This document shows, piece after piece, positions 1 to 5,330 of a DNA stretch of 5,512 nt. This DNA is from an uncultured Oscillospiraceae bacterium (lineage in GTDB: Bacteria; Bacillota; Clostridia; Oscillospirales; Oscillospiraceae). Numbering within the stretch: position 1 is the first letter of the stretch; every line of letters begins with the position of its first letter. Made by a program: the position numbers and the translations under genes. The notes beneath the pieces were generated by a model that did no database searches, was not told the origin of the DNA, and saw nothing but the letters and a program-made list of their open reading frames with translations. The DNA is taken from assembly GCA_947631805.1 (NCBI GenBank), contig CANRNA010000128.1:1-5512 (forward strand), given 5' to 3'.

Positions 1-132
1 GGCGTCGGTCTGCTTTCGCATGACAGCGACGCAGAGGGCCGCGGTCTTCTCTATCTGCGCGGGCATGGTGTACTCGCCTATCGTCCGGTCGGCGTATTCC
101 GTCAGGCGCTTTTTCAGTTCTCTTTTATTCAT
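1..132 (-). CDS. Partial unknown protein co-encoded with the ECF sigma factor (candidate anti-sigma or partner); 3' end beyond left edge
   Basis: An open frame of 44 codons starts at ATG 132 and runs without a stop to the edge of the window, so only the N-terminus is present. It begins MNKRELKKRLTEYADRTIGE and is rich in Lys, Arg and Glu, with no signal peptide or membrane segment in the visible part. Its start codon overlaps the end of the sigma-factor gene by 8 nt (the overlap reads ATGAATAA), and AAAGGAG lies about 7 nt upstream inside the sigma gene. The two are therefore almost certainly one transcript with coupled translation. Genes directly after an ECF sigma gene often encode its anti-sigma factor, which is the basis of the suggestion. 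The visible residues do not match an anti-sigma family that I recognise, so the function is open. Confidence 0.6.
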   Translation of the reverse strand, partial: MNKRELKKRLTEYADRTIGEYTMPAQIEKTAALCVAVMRKQTDA

Positions 133-637
133 GACCGCTCTCCTTTCGCATGTTTTTCAGCGCCATGCGGACCCGGCTTTGCGCCGTCCGCATATTGCAG
201 CCCGTCACCTTGGCGATGTCCCGGTATGAAAGGCGCTCGACGAACCGCAGGACGACCACCTCCCGCTGTTCCGGCGGGAGCCCCTCCAAAAGGCGGCGGA
301 CCTGGTCCCGGTCCTCTATCTGCCGGAACATATCCCGCTGGTCCGCCAGCTGCTCCGTGTCCTCCAAGGGGGCGAGGGCGGGCTTGCCGCTCTCCCGGCC
401 GCACAGGCGGCGGGCGATGATGAAGATATAGGCCCGGAGCCGCCCCTCTTCCCGGTAGTTGGGCAGGGCTTCAAACAGCTGTATAAATGTCTCCTGTGCC
501 AGGTCCTTCGCTATCTCCACGTTCCCGCAGCGGCTTGCGCAAAAGCGAAGGATGGCCGGATGGTAACGATGCACCAGCTCTTCCGCGGCGGCCTCATCGC
601 CCTGACGGATCCTGCTTATCAGTTGCTCATCGTTCAT
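125..637 (-). CDS. RNA polymerase sigma-70 factor, ECF subfamily
   Basis: A 170-aa protein of normal ECF sigma length, which would direct core RNA polymerase to a specific set of promoters. Sigma region 2 spans about residues 10-80 and includes the typical DLAQETFIQLFEAL stretch (45-58), which binds core enzyme and the -10 element. A short linker (about 81-113) follows. Region 4 covers about 114-165: LPPEQREVVVLRF, then the helix-turn-helix with LSYRDIAKVTG and the recognition helix TAQSRVRMALKNMRK, which contacts the -35. There is no extra C-terminal domain. The start at 637 gives a complete region 2, but the upstream ribosome site is weak (AGCGGGTG), so translation may be modest. The gene overlaps the next minus-strand ORF by 8 nt. 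No clear GGAAC/CGTC-type autoregulated promoter was seen; a sigma-A-like -10 lies about 100 nt upstream. The family is firm; the regulon and inducing signal cannot be told. Confidence 0.93.
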   Translation of the reverse strand: MNDEQLISRIRQGDEAAAEELVHRYHPAILRFCASRCGNVEIAKDLAQETFIQLFEALPNYREEGRLRAYIFIIARRLCGRESGKPALAPLEDTEQLADQRDMFRQIEDRDQVRRLLEGLPPEQREVVVLRFVERLSYRDIAKVTGCNMRTAQSRVRMALKNMRKESGHE

Positions 638-740
638 GGGACACCCGCTTTCTGTCTCTATATTGGTAATGCAGAAAAAAGGGTGGAATGATCAAAAAAT
701 ATTCCGCTTTTTCAAAAAAATTTTTCCTCAGCATATCATT

Positions 741-769
741 ATTATAGTGTACCGGGCCGCTCTCCGCCA
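741..769 (-). promoter_or_regulatory. Candidate sigma-A promoter for the ECF sigma gene
   Basis: On the minus strand a perfect TATAAT lies at 746-741, with TGGCGG 17 nt upstream (769-764), which is a poor -35. Transcription would start near 735 and leave an AT-rich leader of roughly 98 nt before the sigma ATG at 637. The -10 is convincing and the -35 is not, so this may need an activator or may be fortuitous. Confidence 0.4.
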
Positions 770-819
770 GCCCGCCGGAGGAAAAGCGTCCCAGGGGACG
801 GCGCCGCGGGGTCCGGCGC

Positions 820-850
820 AAGAGAAAACGGCGTGGCAAACGCCACGCCG
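820..850 (-). terminator. Rho-independent terminator, leftward
   Basis: A perfect 9-bp GC-rich stem (CGGCGTGGC with GCCACGCCG) encloses a 4-nt loop, at 829-850. Read on the minus strand it is followed by TTTTCTCTT (828-820). It would stop leftward transcripts coming from the AbrB-type gene before they reach the sigma gene. On the plus strand no U-tract follows. Confidence 0.6.
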
Positions 851-881
851 CTGCGAAATTTGATATCGTACCGCCTTACGG

Positions 882-906
882 CGCCCCTCCGGCGGAGGGG
901 CGTTTT
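882..906 (+). terminator. Rho-independent terminator, rightward
   Basis: A perfect 9-bp stem (CGCCCCTCC with GGAGGGGCG) has a 3-nt GGC loop at 882-902 and is followed on the plus strand by TTTT (903-906). No plus-strand gene lies upstream within the window, so what it terminates is unclear. It may block antisense read-through or belong to a repeat unit together with the hairpin at 829-850. Confidence 0.5.
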
Positions 907-914
907 CGGCATAG

Positions 915-948
915 AAAAAGACAAGACGCCCGGGGGAGCCGGGCGTCT
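915..948 (-). terminator. Rho-independent terminator, leftward, probably for the AbrB-type gene
   Basis: A perfect 10-bp stem (AGACGCCCGG with CCGGGCGTCT, 924-948) with a 5-nt loop is followed on the minus strand by TGTCTTTTTC. It is the best terminator downstream of the AbrB-type gene (stop at 1111), although 160 nt away. On the plus strand the same hairpin sits about 15 nt before the AGGAGGTG ribosome site of the small ORF and has no U-tract there. Confidence 0.6.
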
Positions 949-979
949 CGTCCAATGCTGGGGAGGAGGTGAAAAAACG

Positions 980-1171
980 ATGTCCGAAGAGAAGAATGAG
1001 AAAAAAGAGGACAAAGTTTCTGACTGCGTAAGCGCAAAGGCACAGCGGGGGGAGGGGGCGTTTCCCGCGCCTCCCGGCAAAGGAAAGCGCGGGGCGCTTG
1101 CCACGCGGTTTCAGGACCGTTCAGCGGCCAGATTGGCGATGCAGGCGGCGCATACGTTCTTGCCCTTATAG
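980..1171 (+). CDS. Possible small protein of 63 aa, unknown, antisense at its end to the AbrB-type gene
   Basis: The ORF starts at ATG 980. It has a textbook ribosome site, AGGAGGTG at 964-971, with 8 nt of spacing. The N-terminus is strongly hydrophilic (MSEEKNEKKEDKVSD), followed by an Ala/Gly/Pro/Arg-rich part without recognisable domain, signal peptide or membrane segment. The last 61 nt (from 1111) overlap the 3' end of the minus-strand AbrB-type gene, which is unusual and suggests that the C-terminal part is not under coding selection. I see no convincing plus-strand promoter after the terminator at 906. It could be a real small gene, a decayed gene start, or chance. The ribosome site is the main reason to list it. 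Confidence 0.3.
   Translation: MSEEKNEKKEDKVSDCVSAKAQRGEGAFPAPPGKGKRGALATRFQDRSAARLAMQAAHTFLPL
1079..1099 (-). terminator. Weak hairpin just after the AbrB-type gene
   Basis: A 6-bp stem (AAGCGC with GCGCTT, loop GGG) lies 12 nt past the AbrB-type stop codon and is followed on the minus strand by TCCTTTG. The U-run is short and interrupted, so it would be a weak or partial terminator, with the hairpin at 924-948 as the stronger backup. Confidence 0.3.
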
Positions 1172-1359
1172 CTGATGATGTTTTTCGAGCTATCGCAGAA
1201 AACGCACGCAGGCTGATACTTCCGCAGCATGATGGTATCCTCGGAAACGAAGATCTCCATAGCATCCCGTTCCGCGATATCCAATGTCCGGCGAAGCTCG
1301 ATGGGCAGCACGATACGGCCCAGCTCATCCACCTTTCGCACGATACCGGTCGATTTCAT
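1111..1359 (-). CDS. AbrB/SpoVT-family DNA-binding transition-state regulator with C-terminal CxxC...CxxC motif
   Basis: An 82-aa protein. Residues 1-47 are a near-canonical AbrB swapped-hairpin DNA-binding domain: MKSTGIVRKVDELGRIVLPI, then ELRRTLDIAERDAMEI, closely resembling the N-terminus of Bacillus subtilis AbrB and SpoVT. Such proteins bind DNA as dimers or tetramers and control transition-state or sporulation genes. The C-terminus differs from AbrB: it has four cysteines at 52, 55, 70 and 73 in two CxxC pairs 14 residues apart, which look like a small zinc-binding knuckle, possibly for oligomerisation. The start is secure: AAAGGAGG lies 6 nt upstream of ATG 1359. It is monocistronic, with its own promoter in the 175-bp gap after argS and a terminator downstream. 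Target genes cannot be inferred here. Confidence 0.93.
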   Translation of the reverse strand: MKSTGIVRKVDELGRIVLPIELRRTLDIAERDAMEIFVSEDTIMLRKYQPACVFCDSSKNIISYKGKNVCAACIANLAAERS

Positions 1360-1395
1360 ACGATCCCTCCTTTACCCCGATTATTGTCTGTGGTG

Positions 1396-1424
1396 AAGGT
1401 ATCATATAAAAAAGGAAATGTCAA
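1396..1424 (-). promoter_or_regulatory. Sigma-A promoter of the AbrB-type gene
   Basis: On the minus strand a perfect -35, TTGACA (1424-1419), is followed after 17 nt by TACCTT (1401-1396), preceded by TG one base away, giving an extended -10. Transcription would start near 1389, leaving a leader of about 30 nt with the AGGAGG site. The gap 1425-1534 up to the argS stop is AT-rich with only weak inverted repeats; I see no strong argS terminator in it. Confidence 0.7.
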
Positions 1425-1534
1425 CCATCCGTATAGGGTATTGACGCGATTTCGTCGCTTTTCACTACATGTTAAATCCAATTTATTCCTAATAATGCCA
1501 CTAATATCCAAAATTGTCATTTCAGGCCGGTTCC

Positions 1535-3199
1535 TCACATGGACTCCGGGGCGCTGACACCCAGGATGCCCAGGGCGTTTGCGAGCACCTGCTTGGCCGC
1601 GGCGGCCAGCAAGAGCCGCGCTCCAGCCACGTCCGGCGCCTCGCCCCGGATGCGGCAGGCGTTGTAAAACTTGTGGAACCGGGCGGCCAGGTCCGTGGCG
1701 TAGCGGTTGATGCGGGAGGGGTCCAGCTCGGCGGCGGCGCCCTGTATCTCCCCCGGGAAGGCGGCGAGGCCCCGGATGAGGTCCCGCTCCTGGGGGGCGG
1801 TGAGGAGGGAGGCGTCCGCCCGCTCCGGCACGGCCAGCCCGTCCGCCGCCAGGGTGGACAGCAGGGAGCATATCCGGGCGTGGGCGTACTGGACGTAATA
1901 GACCGGGTTTTCGCTGTCCTGGCGCACGGCCAGGTCCAGGTCGAATTCCAGGTGGCTGCCGGGGCTGGCGTTGAAGAAGTACCGGCAGGGGTCCCGGCCG
2001 ATCTCGTCCATCAGGTCCGCCAGGGTCAGGGCCTTGCCCGTGCGCTTGGAGACCTTCACGGTCTCCCCGTTCCGGGTAAGGCGGACCATCTGCATGATGA
2101 GGAAGTCCAGCGCCCGGCCATTGAGGCCCAGCTCGGGGCACTCCATGGTCTTGCCGAAGCGGATGGCGTGGCCGTGGTGGTCCGCGCCCCACACGTCGAT
2201 GACCCGGTCGAAGCCCCGCTCCACGAACTTGTTGCGGTGGTAGGCGATGTCCACGGCGTAGTAGGTCCAGGTGCCGTCGGCCCGGCGCATGCACTCGTCC
2301 TTGTCCGCGCCGAAGTCGGTGTTGCGAAGCCAGAGCTGGCCGTCCTTTTCGTAGGTGTGGCCGCTCTTTACGAGGATGTCTATGGTCTCGGCTACGTAGC
2401 CGGACTGGTGGAGCTCCGTCTCCAAAAACCACCGGTCGAAGGTGATGCCGTAGCGCGAAAGGTCCTCTTTCATGCGCTGGATGTTCCGGGGAAGGCCGTA
2501 GGCCACGAAGGCAGCCTGGCGCTCCGCAGGAGCCATGGTATCGTACTTCTCGCCCTCGGCGTCGTATATCTCCTTCGCCAGGGCCTTGATGTCGTCCCCG
2601 TGGTAGCCGTTGTCCGGGAATTCCACCGCGTCCTCCCCGTGGAGAAGCTGCAGGTATCGGGCCTCCAGGGACTGGCCGAACAGCTCCACCTGGTGGCCCG
2701 CGTTGTTTACATAAAACTCTCTCCACACGTCCCATCCGGCCCAGTCCAGCACGGCGGCGGTGGTGTCCCCCAGCACGCCGCCTCTGGCGTTGCCGATGGT
2801 CATGGGCCCGGTGGGGTTGGCGGAGACGAACTCCACCATCACTCGCTTGCCGTTACGCTCCTCGGCCCGGCCGTAGGCGGCGCCCTCGGCCATGACCGCG
2901 TCCAGCACGGCGGCGTACCAGTCGTCCCCCAGGCGGAAGTTCAAAAAGCCGGGGCCCGCGGCCTCGGCGGCGGTGAACCATGTCCCGGTCAGGTCCATGG
3001 CGGACAGGATGTTCTCCGCGATGGTCCGGGGGGCGGCGTGGAGGGCCTTGGCCCCGGCCATGGCGTGGTTGGCGGCAAAGTCGCCGTTTTGGATGTTCTT
3101 GGGGATGCTGACGGAGCCGGGGACCTCCTCCAGGGCCGGGACCGCCTTTTTTATCAGTTCGTCGATGTTCTGTTTTGCCCGTTCGATCAGGTCAGCCAT
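1535..3199 (-). CDS. argS: Arginyl-tRNA synthetase (class I)
   Basis: This cytoplasmic enzyme joins arginine to tRNA-Arg using ATP. At 554 aa it has the usual family length. An N-terminal additional domain (about 1-90) ends in GPGFLNFRL. The Rossmann catalytic core carries SANPTGPMTIGNARGG (127-142), the HIGH-motif region, then EFYVNNAGHQVELFG (161-175) and WGADHHGHAIRFGK (337-350). The KMSKS equivalent is VKVSKRTGKALTL (381-393). A DALR-type anticodon-binding domain (about 435-554) ends in LGILGVSAPESM. Oddly, the first His of HIGH is Thr134 (ACC codon) and the second is Asn137; Asn is familiar from Firmicutes enzymes, the Thr less so. The start at 3199 overlaps the DUF1934 stop by 8 nt, with only a purine-rich AAGAGA as ribosome site, so translation is probably coupled. 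No frameshift is seen. Confidence 0.97.
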   Translation of the reverse strand: MADLIERAKQNIDELIKKAVPALEEVPGSVSIPKNIQNGDFAANHAMAGAKALHAAPRTIAENILSAMDLTGTWFTAAEAAGPGFLNFRLGDDWYAAVLDAVMAEGAAYGRAEERNGKRVMVEFVSANPTGPMTIGNARGGVLGDTTAAVLDWAGWDVWREFYVNNAGHQVELFGQSLEARYLQLLHGEDAVEFPDNGYHGDDIKALAKEIYDAEGEKYDTMAPAERQAAFVAYGLPRNIQRMKEDLSRYGITFDRWFLETELHQSGYVAETIDILVKSGHTYEKDGQLWLRNTDFGADKDECMRRADGTWTYYAVDIAYHRNKFVERGFDRVIDVWGADHHGHAIRFGKTMECPELGLNGRALDFLIMQMVRLTRNGETVKVSKRTGKALTLADLMDEIGRDPCRYFFNASPGSHLEFDLDLAVRQDSENPVYYVQYAHARICSLLSTLAADGLAVPERADASLLTAPQERDLIRGLAAFPGEIQGAAAELDPSRINRYATDLAARFHKFYNACRIRGEAPDVAGARLLLAAAAKQVLANALGILGVSAPESM

Positions 3200-3638
3200 T
3201 TCTCTTCTCTTTCACATTGATCTTGAATTTGTTCCGGCCCACCGGGGTGTGGTTAAAGTCTATCTCGTAGTCCAGCTCCATGGTGCCCCCGTGCTCGTCC
3301 AGCCGGGCGTCGATGTGGCGGGTGTCCACGCCCATGGTGGCGCTGCCGAAGGGGGTCTCGTAGAGGAAGAAGTCCTTTTTCCCCTCCTGGAAGCGCATCT
3401 CCGAGTTCAGATTGCCCTCCCGGCGCAGTACCACGCCCATGGGGCTGATGGTGAAGGTGGTGCGGGTGCCGTCCAGCCCGGTCAGGTCGCTCTCCTCGTA
3501 GGTAAAGCGGCTCTCCCCGTTCTCAAAGCCGTACTTTCCGGCTGTGACCAACTCCACCGCGTCCCGCTGGCCCATGGGGTCCCGCTGGACGCCGGTTATT
3601 GAAATGATAACGTCTCGCATATTCATGTGGTCTATCAT
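3192..3638 (-). CDS. DUF1934 family protein (YwiB-like), first gene of the argS operon
   Basis: A 148-aa cytoplasmic protein of the DUF1934 family, whose members are predicted small beta-barrels related to calycins; the molecular role is not established. Typical features are the start RDVIISITGVQ, the YEESDLTGLDGTRTTFTI stretch, ETPFGSATMGVDTRHI in the middle and the C-terminal GRNKFKINVKE. In Bacillus subtilis the homologue ywiB is next to argS, which supports the assignment. I chose ATG 3638 because GGGAGAGA lies about 9 nt before it. Starts at 3626 or 3620 would give a more typical N-terminus (MNMRDV or MRDV) but have no ribosome site, and a longer frame from 3662 would include the leader. 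The TGA stop overlaps the argS start (ATGGCTGA), so the two genes are co-translated. Confidence 0.88.
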   Translation of the reverse strand: MIDHMNMRDVIISITGVQRDPMGQRDAVELVTAGKYGFENGESRFTYEESDLTGLDGTRTTFTISPMGVVLRREGNLNSEMRFQEGKKDFFLYETPFGSATMGVDTRHIDARLDEHGGTMELDYEIDFNHTPVGRNKFKINVKEKRNG

Positions 3639-3710
3639 AATATAAAATCTCTCCCAGCACAAGGAAAAGTTCGCGTTTTAAAAAAATTCGTATATTCGCT
3701 GCTTGTATCT

Positions 3711-3739
3711 AGAACATTATAACACATTTGTGCTATAAT
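3711..3739 (+). promoter_or_regulatory. Promoter of the 136-aa unknown gene, extended -10
   Basis: On the plus strand TGCTATAAT (3731-3739) is an extended -10 with perfect TATAAT. AGAACA (3711-3716), matching the last three bases of TTGACA, lies 17 nt upstream. Transcription would start near 3746, just before the ribosome site, so the leader is very short. This also excludes upstream in-frame starts such as TTG 3728, which lies within the promoter. Confidence 0.7.
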
Positions 3740-3744
3740 AGCCA
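3716..3744 (-). promoter_or_regulatory. Promoter of the DUF1934-argS operon, extended -10
   Basis: On the minus strand TGTTATAAT (3724-3716) is an extended -10 with perfect TATAAT. A weak -35, TGGCTA (3744-3739), is placed 17 nt upstream. Transcription would start near 3709, about 70 nt before the DUF1934 start. The -10 occupies the -35 position of the opposite promoter. Confidence 0.65.
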
Positions 3745-3760
3745 TAGGGAGGTGAGCGGC

Positions 3761-4171
3761 GTGACGATCGACCTTACCGAAAAAGAATTCCGAAGGCTCC
3801 TGGACCTGGTGTACGTGGGGGATTGGATACTCAATTCCGCCCGGGGCGACGACCGATTCGAGGATTATGATATGCTCCAGGAAAAGCTGTTTGCCCTGTG
3901 CCCCAAGGTGGGTATGCGCTCTCTCGTCGAGACGTGGCAGGGCCACTTCCTGCCCTCCCGGGCCTATGAGGAGGGCGGCATCCACGAGGCCATCGCCGAC
4001 TATGAGGACGCGGTGTTTTTCGACATATTGGCCGAAGAACTGGCCCGCCGGGACATGGAGGGCGAGGGCGTGGACGCCGACGACGAGACGGAGCTCATGA
4101 ACCGTATCGAGGAGTATTACGAGGAATTTGAACAGCACGGTATCGACAATCTGACCGTTGAGGATAATTGA
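3761..4171 (+). CDS. Unknown acidic protein, 136 aa
   Basis: I do not recognise this as a named family. The GTG start at 3761 is chosen because GGAGGTG (3748-3754) lies 6 nt before it and the probable transcription start is near 3746. The protein begins MTIDLTEKEFRRLLDLVYVG and appears soluble: no signal peptide, no membrane helix. It is rich in Asp and Glu, especially from residue 98 on (DMEGEGVDADDETEL, then IEEYYEEFEQ), and has mostly helical-looking segments. GGIHEAIADYEDAVFFDILA (72-91) is the most structured-looking stretch and is followed by EELARRD. There is a single Cys (47), so no metal-cluster motif. It is monocistronic, divergent from DUF1934-argS and convergent with the LacI gene, with a strong terminator after it. 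Codon use and GC-rich third positions resemble the neighbours, which supports real coding. Confidence 0.85.
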   Translation: MTIDLTEKEFRRLLDLVYVGDWILNSARGDDRFEDYDMLQEKLFALCPKVGMRSLVETWQGHFLPSRAYEEGGIHEAIADYEDAVFFDILAEELARRDMEGEGVDADDETELMNRIEEYYEEFEQHGIDNLTVEDN

Positions 4172-4186
4172 GAAGGCTATGAGACG

Positions 4187-4206
4187 CCGCCTGGGTCCCC
4201 AGGCGG
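4187..4206. other. GC-rich hairpin without U-tract
   Basis: A perfect 9-bp stem (CCGCCTGGG with CCCAGGCGG) with a 2-nt central loop lies 15 nt after the stop of the 136-aa protein. Neither strand shows a T-run after it, so it is not a classical terminator. It may protect the mRNA 3' end or be incidental. Confidence 0.4.
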
Positions 4207-4212
4207 GCGGAC

Positions 4213-4270
4213 AAAAAGGCAAATGCAAAGACGGTATGGCCCCGGCCATACCGTCTTTGCCTGTTTCTAT
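4213..4270. terminator. Bidirectional rho-independent terminator between convergent genes
   Basis: A perfect 17-bp stem at 4225-4241 and 4244-4260 (GCAAAGACGGTATGGCC and its complement) closes on a 2-nt CC centre. On the plus strand it is followed by CTGTTTCTAT; on the minus strand by ATTTGCCTTTTTG (4224-4212). It lies 53 nt past the plus-strand unknown gene and 36 nt past the LacI-family gene, and serves both. Confidence 0.88.
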
Positions 4271-4296
4271 AGGACCCGACGGAGCGTTTCAGTCTT

Positions 4297-5310
4297 TCAG
4301 GCCCTGGTGGTGTCCCGCTGTATCAGGCGGGGGAGGGCGGTGTAGGTCTGGATCAGCATGGTGGGGTCCTTGATGCGCTTGAGCAGGAAGTTTCCCGCCT
4401 GGACCCCAAGGCTGAACAGGTCGATGTCTATCACCGTGGGGTGGGGGTACAGAAGCGGGGAGTAGGGGTAGTCGTCAAAGGCGATGAGGGAGACCTCCTC
4501 AGGCACCTTAAGGTCGGCCTTTTTCACCGCCTGGAGGGCCCCGGCCATGATGAGGCTGTTGGTGCACACGATGCCGTCGGGGCGCTCCGGCAGCCCGAGC
4601 AGTTCCGTGACGGAACGGAAAATGTCCCTTATATCCGGCCTGTTGTAGGCGATATACGCCTCCGGTATGGCAAGGCTGTTCTTCTCCGCGGCGGCGAGAA
4701 AGCCCCGGAGCCGCTCCATGAATATCTTGTCCTGCTTCTGGCCGCCTATGATGGCGAGCCTCCGGCAGCCACGGGCCAGAAGATGCTCCACAGCCAGATT
4801 CGCGGAGAGGGTGTGGTTGGTGTCTATCCAGGACATGATGGAGGTGAACCCCGGCTCGCCGATGCAGATGTGGGGGTAATCCAGCCGGAGCATCAGCTTT
4901 TCCGTCTGGGGCGTGGCGAACGCGCAGTTGAGGATGATGCCGTCCGCCACTCGGCTGAGGACCGCCTCCTCCATGATCTTCTCCGGCTTTTTCCCGGCGG
5001 CGTCCAGATTCAGGAGGGACAGGCGGTAGCCCTTCCGGGACAGCTCGTGGCTGACGCCGCAGATGATGTCGAACATGTGGGGGTTCGCGTAGGGCAGGCC
5101 TTTATAAAACCGGTCCGCGTACAGGACCGTTTTGCTGGACCGCCTGGCCAGATTGGCGGCGGAGGCGTTGGGGGCGTAGTTCAGCCGTTCCATGACGGCC
5201 AGGACCTTCTCCCGTGTCTGCGGGGACACATACTGTTTATCGTTGATGACCTTGCTGACGGTGGCTGTGGAGACGCCCGCCTGGGCGGCGATATCCCGGA
5301 TGGTGACCAT
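4297..5310 (-). CDS. LacI-family transcriptional repressor
   Basis: A 337-aa protein of normal LacI/GalR length. Residues 3-23 form the helix-turn-helix (TIRDIAAQAGVSTATVSKVI), and residues 48-59 the hinge helix (NASAANLARRSS) with Leu54 at the position that in LacI and PurR inserts into the central CpG of the operator. Residues about 60-330 are a periplasmic-binding-protein-like sensor domain, with landmarks DGIILNCA, HLLARGCRRLAIIGG and SLIAFDDYPYS. The effector, most likely a sugar or sugar derivative, cannot be told from sequence. The start at 5310 is fixed by AAAGGAGG 8 nt upstream and by the normal domain start; the longer frame to 5403 is leader. Two operator-like palindromes with central CpG flank its control region, suggesting autoregulation and control of a divergent operon beyond the right edge. 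The gene is followed by the bidirectional terminator. Confidence 0.95.
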   Translation of the reverse strand: MVTIRDIAAQAGVSTATVSKVINDKQYVSPQTREKVLAVMERLNYAPNASAANLARRSSKTVLYADRFYKGLPYANPHMFDIICGVSHELSRKGYRLSLLNLDAAGKKPEKIMEEAVLSRVADGIILNCAFATPQTEKLMLRLDYPHICIGEPGFTSIMSWIDTNHTLSANLAVEHLLARGCRRLAIIGGQKQDKIFMERLRGFLAAAEKNSLAIPEAYIAYNRPDIRDIFRSVTELLGLPERPDGIVCTNSLIMAGALQAVKKADLKVPEEVSLIAFDDYPYSPLLYPHPTVIDIDLFSLGVQAGNFLLKRIKDPTMLIQTYTALPRLIQRDTTRA

Positions 5311-5330
5311 GTCAGACCCCTCCTTTTTGA

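Larger units (their letters stand above)
638..979. other. Gene-free intergenic region with three hairpins
   Basis: Between the sigma gene and the small plus-strand ORF no frame has both a family resemblance and a ribosome site. Positions 638-750 are AT-rich and hold the sigma leader and promoter candidate. Positions 751-950 are very GC-rich and hold three perfect-stem hairpins (829-850, 882-902, 924-948) whose U-tracts point left, right and left respectively. The sequence between the first two (851-881) includes GATATC and looks like the middle of a compact intergenic repeat unit, but repeat status cannot be judged from one copy. Confidence 0.6.

Noticed and set aside
685..705. Inverted repeat GGAAT...ATTCC in the sigma-gene leader, possible ECF autoregulatory promoter
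   Set aside because: GGAAT resembles an ECF -35, but no CGTC or similar -10 lies at the proper distance, and the 5-bp arms in AT-rich DNA are weak evidence.
1441..1469. TTGACG on the plus strand after argS as a possible rightward promoter
   Set aside because: No acceptable -10 lies 16-18 nt downstream, and it would transcribe antisense to argS with no gene to serve.
1356..2735. Minus-strand frame of 459 codons overlapping argS in another frame
   Set aside because: The translation is almost all Arg, Gly and Pro, typical of an out-of-frame reading of a GC-rich gene. It overlaps argS throughout and has no family resemblance.
1514..3220. Plus-strand frame of 568 codons opposite argS
   Set aside because: It lies wholly antisense to a complete, well-conserved argS. 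Long antisense frames are expected where codons end in G or C. The translation is Gly/Val/His-rich low-complexity sequence without domains, and no ribosome site was seen.
3635..4249. Minus-strand frame of 204 codons opposite the unknown 136-aa gene
   Set aside because: The plus-strand gene has a promoter, a ribosome site and a terminator in the right places. The minus frame runs through the terminator stem and the divergent promoters, which a coding gene would not.
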